From Talpa occidentalis (Eukaryota > Chordata > Mammalia > Eulipotyphla > Talpidae), in NCBI RefSeq assembly GCF_014898055.3, contig NW_026555331.1, positions 95,936,684-96,000,683 on the forward strand: 64,000 nucleotides of DNA, in the 5' to 3' direction. A program made the position numbers and the translations under genes. Positions within the stretch are counted from its first letter, which is position 1. Each line of letters opens with the position of its first letter. Of this stretch, positions 1 to 10,665 are shown piece by piece. The notes under the pieces are model-generated. The model saw only the letters and a program-made list of their open reading frames with translations. It made no database searches and was not told the DNA's origin.

Positions 1-364
1 ATTAATTCTGGCTTGGTTTCCTGCTGAAGGAGACATGAAAGAGAATCCCACTCCTTCCATCTAAGGAAACAACAGACCTCTGTTCCAAGTTTCCTTTGCT
101 TGAGGTGAATTAACTATTTTCAGGGTTTCAGGGTGCTCCCCAAGGCTTTTGTTCAGGGATTCTGCAAAACTTTGAAAGAGAAGGCAGGACTAATCAGAGA
201 TGATTGGGGAAAAATTTACTCTGAGCGAAAGTACTTTGTAGATGGTGAATATGAGGGAGGGTCTAGGTCATTGGTGTAGAGGTCACAGCGGATACTCTGA
301 CTCTCCGGGTTTGGCAGCGGAGTGGAGTAATGGACAAGTGACTAGGGGAAGAATGAATACAATG
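1..364. other. Unassigned intergenic sequence
   Basis: No open reading frame of note, no SINE or L1 similarity and no tandem repeat are visible. It is the 5' flank of the truncated L1 that follows. No matching target-site duplication could be found on the far side of that L1. Confidence 0.5.
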
Positions 365-366
365 TC

Positions 367-1356
367 ATGAAGCTTGACCACTACCTCACACCATACACAA
401 AAATCAACTCAAAATGGATTAAAGAACTAGACATAAGACCTGAAACCATAAAATATATAGAAGGAAATATAGGCGAAACACTACGTGATTTGCACATCAA
501 AGACATCTTTACAGACACATCACCCAAAGCAGTGATAGTGAAGGCAAAGATAAACAGCTGGGACTACCTCAAATTAAAGAGCTTCTGCACAGCAAAAGAG
601 ACAATAACAAAAACAAAGAGAAACCCCACCAACTGGGAGAACATTTTTGCACCCAACACTAATGATAAAGGGCTGATCACAAAAATCTGCAAAGAGCTGA
701 TGAGACTCAACAACAACAAAGAAAAGAATCCAGTCAAAAAATGGGCAGAAGAGCTAAAAAGAAACTTCTCTGAAGAGGAAATGCAAATGGCCAACAGGCA
801 TATGAAAAAATGTTCAACATCACTTGTAATCAGGGAAATGCAAATCGAAACTACCATGAGATACCACCTTACACCAGTGAGAATGGCACATATTAAAAAA
901 ACTAGCAACAACAAATGTTGGCGAGGGTGTGGAGAAAAAGGAACTCTTCTGCACTGTTGGTGGGAGTGCAAACTGGTCCAACCACTGTGGAGAGCTGTGT
1001 GGAGATTTCTGGACCTACTAAACATAGAGCTTCCATATGATCCAGCAATTCCACTCCTAGGTATTTACCCAAAGGACATAGAAACATCAATTCCAAAGAA
1101 CACCTGCACCCCTATGTTTATAGCAGCACTGTTTACAATAGCTAAGCTTTGGAAACAACCCAAATGCCCAAAAATAGATGACTGGATCAAGAAGATGTGG
1201 TACATATATACCGTGGAATATTACTCAGCATTCAAAAAAGATAAACACATGCAATTTGCAGCAACATGGATGGCGCTGGAAGGGATCATGCTCAGCGAAA
1301 TAAGCCAGAAAGAAAAAGAAAAATACCGGATGGTCTCACTCATAGCAGGAATCTAG
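367..1356 (+). pseudogene. L1 ORF2p C-terminal fragment (dead by truncation)
   Basis: An uninterrupted 329-residue frame corresponding to the C-terminal quarter of an L1 ORF2 protein (about 1275 aa in full-length elements). The endonuclease and reverse transcriptase domains are missing. The fragment keeps the C-terminal cysteine motif: [18 protein letters not shown] fits C-x3-C-x7-H-x4-C near residues 185-205. It ends MVSLIAGI, the natural ORF2 end. The first ATG falls near the truncation point by chance (residue M of MKLDHYL is internal to ORF2). There is no promoter, so this is a fossil of recent origin rather than a gene. The open frame suggests few mutations since insertion. Confidence 0.9.
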
Positions 1357-1444
1357 AAAACTTAAATAAGGGACCAGGAAAATGAATAACTATAAGAAAG
1401 TGAAAATCAAAATCAACAAAAAACTATGAACCAGAGACACTTTT

Positions 1445-1495
1445 AGGGGGGCAGGGGCAGGAGGGGAGGGATTGGGGTCAGAATGGGGGGGGGCT
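1445..1495 (+). other. G-rich tract of L1 3' UTR (possible G-quadruplex)
   Basis: Several runs of three or more G separated by short spacers lie on the L1 sense strand. The equivalent tract is present in the other L1 copies (30896-30950 on +; C-rich on + at 36467-36495 and 14735-14770 for the minus-strand copies). G-quadruplex-forming 3' UTR tracts are a known recurrent feature of mammalian L1s. Confidence 0.7.
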
Positions 1496-1546
1496 GCAAT
1501 TGTATGGGGAATATAAAAATAAAATTTATTATTTAAAAAAAAAAAA

Positions 1547-2414
1547 TCTTTTTCCAAATTTCCTTTCCCCAATCTTATTACTTTATTTTATTGCATAGAA
1601 AAATAAGTTGTTTACCAAATCTCATATTTTCGAGAATATAGGACATAATTAAAAAAAATCTGTTTTGTGCTCTAACTAGCTTATTATTTCAGGTCAAGTA
1701 ATACTAGAGTTATTACTAATAATGACAAAATTAATAATTAGGTAACTTAATGTGTGCTTCAGAATGGCAATAACTAATATTTGTGAGAATTATTTAAACA
1801 CAGTACTTTTGTGTAGGTGCTTTAGTTTCTTTTCTAGAGGAAAATTGAACCTATCAGATATCAGGAAGTTTTCTTAAGTTCCATAAGCCTTGTTACCTGT
1901 AAAATGAAGAAAAGAGTTATATTCACATTGGGGTTATTTTCATTAAATGAGATCCAAATGAGGCATTAGAACATTACCTATTACATAGAAATGCCAATCA
2001 GTAGTAGTAGCTTTAATAATAGTAGTTTAATCTTCAACCAAAATTAATGGGAAATGAGAAGAATCTGTATCAAATGTATATGCTTATCTAAGTCATCTTG
2101 GCATATTCTGATCTTCTGATGATGTTTGGTGTTTTTATTTAGAAAATAATGCCATATATAATCTCTCACATGGTTGTTCTTTTGGAATAATAATCAAATA
2201 AGATTGCACATGTGAAAAGAAATTTTGCAAGGATATAACATTATTTTCATGACCATTAGCTAGCATTTCAGAGATTTGCGTTACTATAAAAGAGTGAATG
2301 AAATAGATACTTTTGAGAAGAAAAACTGAGTTGTTTATGTTTAAGAAGAAAATTTCAAAACAAAACTAGATCTATCTCCAATGGATGAAAGAAATATATC
2401 AAAGAAATGTCTAT
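1547..2414. other. AT-rich intergenic stretch with a MIR-like remnant
   Basis: No gene seen. About 1870-2020 resembles the reverse orientation of a MIR SINE: a TTACCTGTAAAATG-type block, then ATTAAATGAGAT and an ACATAGAA-type block in MIR order. The remainder is AT-rich and unassigned. Confidence 0.45.
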
Positions 2415-2432
2415 GACATATTTAAGGAATAG

Positions 2433-2702
2433 GGCCTCCCCTGGTGGCACAGGTGGTTGAGTGCCACGCTGTGAAGCTGTCCGTAGTCTCCACAGCACTG
2501 GTTCTATTCTGGCTGGCTGACGAGGGTCCCATATGGCACTACAGACCTCTCCTATTGCGTCCACTGCTTCCCTCAACAGGGTATTTCGTCAGTCTACCTG
2601 TTCTGTTCCCCACTCTGTCTCTGGTGAATCCTTTCACCCTCCGGTGCATCTGGCCTGTACCCTGGTTCTTGTATAAATAATTAAATAAATCTTTAAAAAA
2701 AA
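2433..2702 (+). mobile_element. tRNA-derived SINE (GGCCTCCC family)
   Basis: About 270 bp with a tRNA-like head, a conserved body (ACCTCTCCT, CTGTCTCTGGTGAATCC) and a TATAAATAATTAAATAAATC tail ending in poly(A). It is flanked by a perfect 18-bp TSD, GACATATTTAAGGAATAG, at 2415-2432 and 2703-2720. The B box is degenerate (GTTCTATTC). Confidence 0.93.
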
Positions 2703-2720
2703 GACATATTTAAGGAATAG

Positions 2721-3473
2721 ATGATTCACAACATATTTAAATTTCTCTAGAGAAGAAAACATTGTGAATGTCTTAAATTTTACTGAATTCACATATCAAC
2801 TCATTTTACCAAAGTATAACATTGGAATTTAACAAGACTCTCCATTCTACTTCCCCTCAACAAAGAAAACCAGCAAACAATTTTAAAATGAGTACTCTGT
2901 AAAATAAATCCTTAATATAATGCTAGCACAGTGAAATAAGTCCTTAGTAAATTAATTCAATCAGAGATCTTATTTTCATAACAGAATCCACTAAGCCTTC
3001 CGCAAAAATGAAGTTACTAAATGTATCTCACATAGTCTCACAGAGGCTCTGTAGCTGAGGCTGATGCCCACACCCAACCAGAGGGCTGCTATAAGGAAGA
3101 TTTTTTGGTCCTGTGGTGGGACACAGACTCCACAGCTGTGCAGCTGATGTGGAAAATAGGGGAACCTCGCCACTTCTGCTTTTAAAAACTGGACAATACA
3201 TGCCAGTTTTGAGCTTATGCAACGCTTTCTTCTCCATGGTCTTGCACATTTGCCTATCCCACAGGTATAGCTGATTGATCCTAGCTTATTATGTTAGACA
3301 TACCTTTGTGGGGAAGGCTGAATAAATGGGTTTCTGTCTTCAAATTTAGGGATTCTGAGATTCAATAAAGCATAAACTTTTCCAAACCTAAGAAGGTTGC
3401 ACAAAACTGGTCACTGTCTGAACCAAGTAGTGCAAATTCCACTCAAGAAGAATTCAATATTAGAAAATACCAC
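2721..3473. other. Unassigned intergenic sequence
   Basis: No coding region or recognisable repeat is seen. The short frames on the minus strand around 2991-3249 have no recognisable domain. Confidence 0.4.
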
Positions 3474-3489
3474 AAAAATTGATCAAGTT

Positions 3490-3747
3490 GGGCCTCCCCG
3501 GTGGCGCAGCAGTTGAGCGCTGGGTTGCGAAGCTGCCCTCAGCCTCTGGGGCGCCGGTTCAATCCCTGGCTGCTCCCCAGCCACTGGAGGAGGGTCCCAC
3601 ATGGTGTGCAGACCTCTCCTGCCTGCTCTGCTTCCCGTTCTGGTGAATTCTCTCACCCTCCCACGCTTCTGACTGTACCCAGTGCTTGTATAAATAAATA
3701 TAAATAAATGTTAAAAAAAAAAACATTGAAGACATTTCCACTTTAAA
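3490..3747 (+). mobile_element. tRNA-derived SINE with extended 3' end (probable 3' transduction)
   Basis: A SINE of the same family with an internal deletion in the body, where about 40 bp around the CTCCCCTCAGCAGTGTA block are missing. After its own A-rich tail (ends about 3723) come about 21 non-SINE bases (3724-3744) and then a second A-run. A 16-bp TSD with one mismatch (AAAAATTGATCA, A/T, GTT) lies at 3474-3489 and 3748-3763, so the extra segment belongs to the inserted unit. Confidence 0.85.
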
Positions 3748-3763
3748 AAAAATTGATCATGTT

Positions 3764-4962
3764 AATAATTCACATAAATAAGTTGTCTTGAACATAAAAA
3801 AATTTGATTTAAATTTAATATCAAATTTGGATGAAAATTTTAGTAAATTAGGGCTAGAAAGAGAATTTCTTGATAGAATATGAATTATTTTGCTTAAAAT
3901 GAAAGCCAACAACATACCTAGTATTGATATTAGCTATTATTTTTATCACCATTGTCCTTTGAAAAATCAATGCATTAAGACATAAAATAATGACATAGAG
4001 ATGCATTAAAATATTAGTATTTGCTCTGTTTTTTTTTCTTTTAAACAAATGAGGAAAGTCAGGTTAAACAAACTAACAAATAGGTAAAGAAATAAGTGGA
4101 CAATAAAAAATAGAAAACTCAATTTATAAGCAATCTATGGGAATTATTGTGGGTTGCAAAGCCGTTCAAAAATGTAAACGTCTATGAAAAAATTTTAAAA
4201 AGTCTTTGTTATAAATCTTCATTAAGGGAAATGAAAGATTTCAGTAAGTGGCAATATATCTAATTTACTTGGATCAGACAATTTTATTCAGGCATCAATT
4301 CTAAGTTATTTCAGTTAATGTAAAAGGGTCATTTTTGAAACTGACTCAGTAATTACAAACTTCACTTAGGTGAATTGAATTTCTATGGATTTGACTGTAT
4401 ATGGATTTAACACACAGCTCCTAGGAACATGTTTATGGTTTACCTTATTTTTTATATGCCACCACTTTTCTCAATATTTTACTATATACTACCAAAAATC
4501 CATTCTGAAGACTTGGCACCACTATTTATGCAATAAAAACCAAAATTTAGATAAAGAAAATGTAAAAGAACACCACTTTTTGAACAACTGTCATTATTCT
4601 GAAAATTTGTTGCTTAGAAGGATGTCTTCATCCACTCCAGTAGTTAGGGGTATTTCATAACAGATTTTTAATAATCTCATCAAAATATGAAATAGTATTA
4701 TAAAGACAAGTCATCCTCCAAAAAGAAGAACTTTCTGCTCATGCTTGATTACGGAATTTGTTATTTGAAATGATCTGGTAGATTGCAGCTCTCAAAAATA
4801 AGTATTTTTTGAGCTTGTACATCATCATCGATTGTATCTGGCATTACAAGGAATGAATGTCAATGACAAAAGCAAAATTACTAGCGTGTCTAAAGGACCT
4901 TATTTTTTCAAAAGCTCTCATTTTAAAGATGGATTTGATGGCATCTGACATTGTTTTAGTTA
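3764..4962. other. AT-rich intergenic sequence
   Basis: No supported gene or repeat family is recognised. An open frame at 4385-4660 (+, 91 codons) has no recognisable domain, and its low-complexity composition matches the surrounding AT-rich DNA. Confidence 0.4.
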
Positions 4963-4975
4963 AACAATAGACTGG

Positions 4976-5237
4976 TTGGGCCTCCCCTTCTGGCGCAGGA
5001 GGTTGAACGCCATGCTGTGAAGCTGTCTGCAGCCTCTGCAGCGCCAGTTCGATCCCGGCCCTCCAGGGAGATTCCCACATGGCACGGCAGATCTCTCCTG
5101 TCTCACCTGCTGCTCCCCTCAGCAGTGTATTTTGTCAGTCAGCCTGACAAAAGTCTGCCTGTTCTGTTCCCCGCTCTGTCTCTGGTGAATCCTCTCACCC
5201 TCCCCACGCATGTGGCCTGTACACCGATTCTTGTATA

Positions 5238-5269
<32 letters not shown>

Positions 5270-5288
5270 TTCAGGGAAAAAACCCAAC
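4976..5288 (+). mobile_element. tRNA-derived SINE with (AATC)n tail
   Basis: Full-length SINE with a good B box (GTTCGATCC near 5048). It has a 13-bp TSD AACAATAGACTGG at 4963-4975 and 5289-5301. Instead of the usual AAAT tail it carries about seven AATC repeats (about 5237-5269). The body contains a short duplication around GTCAGTCAGCCTGACAAAAG. Confidence 0.92.
5237..5269 (+). repeat. (AATC)n microsatellite in SINE tail
   Basis: About seven to eight perfect tetranucleotide units arose from the A-rich tail of the SINE. Confidence 0.9.
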
Positions 5289-5301
5289 AACAATAGACTG
5301 G

Positions 5302-8154
5302 AGCCTCAGATTATGAAATATTTTAATTTTATAGTAATGTTCATTTTTATAATGCTTATTTTTAAAATGATAGATGATTCTTAGTTTTTTGTATATAATA
5401 ATCATATAAGAAATCACCACACTATTTAAAAATAGTCCAATAATACACACATTATTTTACAATAAGGAAACAAAGATTACACACATTTGCACAAAAGCTA
5501 TTTACTGTCTTTTCTAAATCTGAGGCTCACTTTACTGGTATATCTAACCTAGATCTCATTAATTAATTTTTTTCAAACTTCCTGTTTATGTAGTTTTAGT
5601 TCCTTAGCCAGAATTAGGTAAAGTGAAGTCCTTAACATTCTAAACATATTAACTTGTATATAAACAGGAAGATTCAAAGTTGGTTAGCTGAAGCAAGGGC
5701 CAGACTTAATAATAAATTGTAACTTTAGATTGTAAAAAAATTAGATTTTGTGTATTAGCCAGAAAAATTTCTCTGATTTTCATTTTCTCAGTTTTTCTCA
5801 TGTGACCATGCAAGAATATAAAAAGTGAGCAATGTGCTTAGTTGAAAAACATCCTGGCTAAGAATAGATAAAGAATAGAATTGAATGCATGTTTCCAGAC
5901 ACTTCAATTAAGAAGTCAAGGTGATTATACTGCACATTCACTCCACTACTGCATTATTTAAACATTTTCATGCAGGGACAAGATTATGAAAAATTCACAA
6001 GCTTAGTAAGTTAGGGTGAACACAGTCAACTTCATTTTAAAAGTTTTTAAAATCTGTGAAAGTTTTGAATCTAAGTGACAGATATTGTATGTTGTTCATT
6101 TGTTCACATCTGCAGTATCAAGTATGGTGATACTTAAGGTGGTTTGCACATTGCAAGGGATCATTACAAAAGTCCATTTCAGACATATAAATGGCAATTT
6201 TTCTAGCTATTATTTATTTAGGTGAACAGCATTCTGTTACCCAATTTAAGTGCTATTGATATCAGAGATACCCACTGTGGCTATATAACAGATGTATTCT
6301 CAATAAGCACTCAGTGGTTAAACTTGGCATTTTTACCTGTGACCTTGGGTGTCCTAATAGGTGCTGTGCATGTTTCTCACACAGTTTTGGAAGATATTTA
6401 GATTACTTTCCACCATTCTAGGGAGATGTTCTAATGTTTTTCCTAAGCACAATAATCATATTCTTTCTTTCATTAAATTAACTACATGTGAGGGGAGAAA
6501 GATGAAAATATATGAACAATTTGTCTAGCTCAGGGTAACCCAAGTTAAATTTAGGATATGAAATTTCTACTTATTGCCTGCTTTATCGTGTCCCATGAAC
6601 ACACACTTGCAGCTAAATAAACCTAACTGTGTTTTTCTTTAGCAGGAGTAGAAATAGTCTACAATGGTAGCAGTCCAAATACTGAATAGGTTGCCAATCA
6701 CCCTCATTGTCTCCCACCCAAAGTACCATTGGTGAGATAAAATGGCTTGTATTCAGTTAAGCTTAAAATAAAAAATGAATGTCTTATTCTTGTATATTTT
6801 TTAACTGCAATGTGAATTATTCTATTTAAAGTTTCCACTGAACTAGAATGAGATTCAATTGTCTGGCCTTGCCAACATGTAGGGCAAAATTCACCATATT
6901 CTCTTTACCACGCAGGTGCATCTGGATGGCATGGTTTTATTGTCATAAGAGGTCAACATTTGGAACTTTCCTTAGGTATGCCACTTTTTAAGTAATCCTC
7001 ATCAATGTTGAAAATTGTTGCCTTTGACATGTGGGAGATTTTACACTATGTGAAGCCAATCAAATTCCAGGTTTTTGCTTGCTGGAAAACACAGCAAAAT
7101 TTTCATTGCCCTTGAAACTTCCCTTGGCTCTTGAACTTTACTATGAAACAAACAGCTGGTCTCACAATAAGAAGCTGTGATTGATTGAAAAGACATTTTC
7201 ATGAATGGAGTAATTGAAAATATATGGTTTCATTTCATATATTTATGGTAATGCACAGTCTGCACTGTAAATGTACCAGAATGGCTATAAGCATTTCAGA
7301 TAGAGTCATGGATCATTGACTGTTCAGATTGGTTCATTCTTGCACACAGAGAAAGTAAATGTGTGTGAGTGTGTGTGGTAAAATGAAAGTATGTAAAACT
7401 AAATTGTAGTTGAGACTTTAAATCTGATCAGAAGGAGGGATAGCCAGTAAGATTTTCCTGTTTAATTTCCTGTAAGGATGACAATTCACCAAGAAACAAT
7501 TTTCAAGATGCGAGGGATTCTGATGGGGGATACATTTCTCCTTCAGTGCTTTATGTGTTCATTTTAGTGGGAACAAAGACTCTTCATTTGCTCTTTCTCT
7601 ATTTCCTAAGTCAGGAGGAGAGTAATAGTGACCTGGGTCAAGGACAAAATGGACTCCTCAGAGTCTTTGTGGGATAACAGCACCAGACACAGGCATTTTA
7701 ATGTAAACACTGAGGCAGTAACAGTGCAAGGGTTTATACATGACTGGTTGATTAGATTTTGTCTTTTGGGGGTAAGATCTTTCTCTGATGATTAACTCTC
7801 ATTTTGAATTCTCTTTCTATTCTCCTGTGAAGCTGAAAGGAACTCAGGGGTTTTCTGTTCAAATAAAATACTACCCTAGTGTTTTATTTCTCAAGCCATG
7901 AGGAAATATTCATAATAAGTTGAGAACAAATTAGATAGTTTATTGCTGAAAGCTTGAGGGGCAAGTGCCTTCAATGCTTTTGCTTAAGCTCATCTTTTCT
8001 GGATTCTTCTCTCTTTCCGAATGCTACAATCTAGTGGACCTACATGTTAACTGGGGGAAGGGAATCCAGGGAGCTACTCCACCTCTGCATGAAGCAGGAG
8101 GAGGAGGGGGAGTGGGGGATTAGGTCTGTCTTTTTATTTTTTAAAGTGTTGTAA
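5302..8154. other. Long stretch (2.85 kb) without gene or recognised repeat
   Basis: The sequence is of ordinary complexity and AT-rich. No ORF with a recognisable domain, SINE or L1 is visible. A 37-bp segment at 7891-7927 recurs at 8836-8872. The segment could hold conserved non-coding sequence, but that cannot be judged from one sequence. Confidence 0.4.
7891..7927 (+). repeat. 37-bp direct repeat, copy 1
   Basis: It begins TCAAGCCATGAGGAAATATT and ends TTGAGAAC. It recurs 945 bp downstream with a single mismatch. It belongs to no repeat family I recognise. Confidence 0.9.
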
Positions 8155-8383
8155 TTTTTTAAAAAGATTTATTTATTTATACAAGCACTGGGGTACAGGC
8201 CAGATGTGTGGGAGGGTGAGAGAATTCACCAGAGACAGAGCAGGGAGCAGAACAGAAACACTGTTGAGAGGAGCAGCGGGTGAGACAGGAGAGGTCTGCT
8301 GTGCCATGTGGGAATCTGCTGCAGAGGCTGCGGACAGCTCCGCAGTGCGGTGCTCAACCCGCTGCGCCACCTGGGAAGCCCCA
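8155..8383 (-). mobile_element. tRNA-derived SINE, reverse orientation
   Basis: The reverse-strand SINE reads from GGGGCTTCCCAGGTGGCGCAG (5' end near 8383) to a tail at about 8155-8175. Its body has a small internal deletion around the B box. The flanks contain similar but imperfect sequences (ATTAGGTCTGTCTT and ATTAGGGGCCTGTCTT), a possible decayed TSD. Confidence 0.88.
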
Positions 8384-10615
8384 ATTAGGGGCCTGTCTTA
8401 ATTTGAAAGTACTTTACTTCCCCAGTCTAACAAACTTGCCATGGCTAGGATGGAAGTCTCTATTTTAGATTTGGGATGTCCTTTTCTGTTTGTGTGTGTA
8501 AATGTAGTTATGTGCATACACAAAATTATAAGGCAGGAGGCACCCATTTTGGAGTGGGTGAGTCTATGGCAGGTGGCTAGAGGGGAGCTCAGGAATCCCA
8601 GCCGTCTTTGTCCATGGGATAAACTGGATATCATCTCTCCAAGAGCCTTGTGTGCGGCACTTAACACTTTGCTCTTGTCTTACTCTTGCACACGTTCAAG
8701 CTTTAATTTCTTATTTGGCTAAATGTTGTTTGGGGCTGAATCTATATCTAATTCAGCTTTAATTCCCAGAAAAGCTTATACATAAAGCAACTCAAATATT
8801 TTTGTAGATTAACAGATATGTATAGCAACATTTAGTCAAGCCATGAGGAAATATTCATAATAAATTGAGAACTAGACGTTTGATTGAACAACTTTGAATT
8901 TGATATCCCTAGAGACAGAGATTAGAGTTGGTGTTAGATTAATACCTACATTTTTCAAAAGTGTTTTGTTTTAGAAAATCAGAATGCACAAATGTAAATA
9001 GAAAATTATAATGAGCCTGATTTACTCATCATTGATTTGCAATAATTGTCCATCTGTGAGCAATCTTATTTCATCTCTACCCCTACTCATTCTCCCCAAA
9101 CTCAGATTATTTTGAAACAAATCCACAGCATCATTTCTTTTCAACTCTAAATATTTCATAATACTAAATGCATTTAAAATTCTATACTGCATATCTTTTT
9201 ATGCTCACTATTTTATTGAAATAATAAAATTTATATCATAATGTGTTTGGGGTATTTACTAGGCTACTTAGGTAAATTTAGGAACTTCCAGAAGCTGGCT
9301 GTGAATCCTATGGTGAGGCAGTTAGAATTGTGATGACTAAGCTATACAAGATGACATTATAGAAGAGCTTAAAATAAAATTAAGAGAAGTTCCATGTGTT
9401 CCCTGTCACTCTGATTTGAGTGCCAACATTCCAACATCGAATCAATTTTTCCAGACCTAGTTCAAGTTTAATAACACATTGTGGTGGCCAGCATACCAAA
9501 TGACATCTAGTCTTGGATCTGCCATAGGCACCACTTCCAACATCTGGAATGGTTAAAGAGCAACCCCCAGAAACCACAGTGAAAATCCAAGTGGAGACAG
9601 AATCACAGACCCTGGGGTCCTCATGAGTATCAGTCTGCTACCAATCACAGCAGGGTCGCTGTGACTCAGCTGGTGGAATCACCCTGTTTTCTAAGCAATC
9701 CCGGAAAATGCCGTTAAAAATCGTGTAGACCCCACATTTGTATAGCCACCTCATTTAGCAGAGTGCCTATACATGTGTAGTAGGAAGTGAATATCTTGTG
9801 AATTGGCTGAGTTAGATGGTGAGCAGAAATAGAACAGCACTTAGAAATCAGAGTTGTAATGGGTACATTGAAACAGTTCATGAAATAGCATTTAACTGCT
9901 TATTTTCAGAAAATGCCAACAGAAGCAGAGACATTTTTAGCATGTGGAAAACAATAATAAGATGAATGATCATGATTTCATATTACATGGTCAAAAATTG
10001 GTGTATACTCTGTAGATTTACAAAAAACATGTATATTTGAGGTGGATAATGGGAACACAGCGGCAGGTGGGAACCTGGCTTCTAAGGAGTTGGAGGAAAT
10101 CATGTCAATGGATTCCTTCCAGCAGAGGTGCAGACACACAGATTTCTGCTGACAAATTTCTCTTGGAAGGGGCCATGCAGGGTCCACATTGCAATTCACA
10201 ATATTGTGCTGGGAGAGAACAGGGAAAGGGTTTGATAAGATTTGTGTTACAGAACAGTATACTTGATCATGTTGTCCCAGGGTACTTATTTATTCAAATT
10301 ATCCATTATAGACTTTTTCATTTTTCAGAATTAATGGAATCTTTATGGCATTATTAGGAATAAGGGCAGGGATGTCGATGTATTTGATGACTATAATATA
10401 AGTGAATCCTGTCTATCAATCAGTTTTCTTCCATGTAGGTTTAAAGGGCTATGAAATGGGTGACTTCATTTAGAGATGCAGAAAAGTCCATTATTGCAAA
10501 CCAGAGCTCTGGTAAAAGCCAAGGTGGAATAGGACTTAGACTAGACTTAGCATCCTGTGTTAAACTTCCTCCTCCATTTACCTCTGTTCTGCCCCCTTTT
10601 AAAATTTGGGTCTAG
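8384..10615. other. Intergenic sequence without recognised genes
   Basis: It holds the second copy of the 37-bp direct repeat (8836-8872). Short open frames (8441-8722, 10037-10357) show no recognisable domain. Confidence 0.4.
8836..8872 (+). repeat. 37-bp direct repeat, copy 2
   Basis: It differs from 7891-7927 at one position (A for G in the AATAARTTGAG segment). Sequences on either side are dissimilar. Confidence 0.9.
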
Positions 10616-10619
10616 GACA

Positions 10620-10665
10620 GACTCCTTTTCTCCACATCCTCACCAGCACTTGTTGTTTCTTGTCC
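10620..10665 (-). repeat. Short ancient L1 ORF2 remnant
   Basis: It contains TCTCCACATCCTCACCAGCA followed by CTTGTTGTTTCTTGTC, which in reverse is the conserved ORF2 segment near the C-terminal cysteine motif of older mammalian L1s. Too short to place in a subfamily. Confidence 0.6.

Larger units (their letters stand above)
365..1546 (+). mobile_element. 5'-truncated LINE-1 (L1-A), 3' end of ORF2 plus 3' UTR
   Basis: About 1.18 kb of L1 in sense orientation. It contains the last 330 codons of ORF2, a short 3' UTR and a poly(A) tract at about 1535-1546. The 3' UTR has a strongly G-rich block at 1445-1495, typical of mammalian L1 3' UTRs. The sequence aligns closely with the other L1 copies in this window (for example around 30233-30994, and the reverse strand at 14681-15840). 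The 5' junction is at about position 365, inside the ORF2 coding region, as expected for incomplete reverse transcription. I could not find a TSD, so the flanks may have been altered. Confidence 0.93.

Noticed and set aside
367..1546. TSD for L1-A
   Set aside because: Compared 345-366 with 1547-1575 and found no duplication longer than a few bases.
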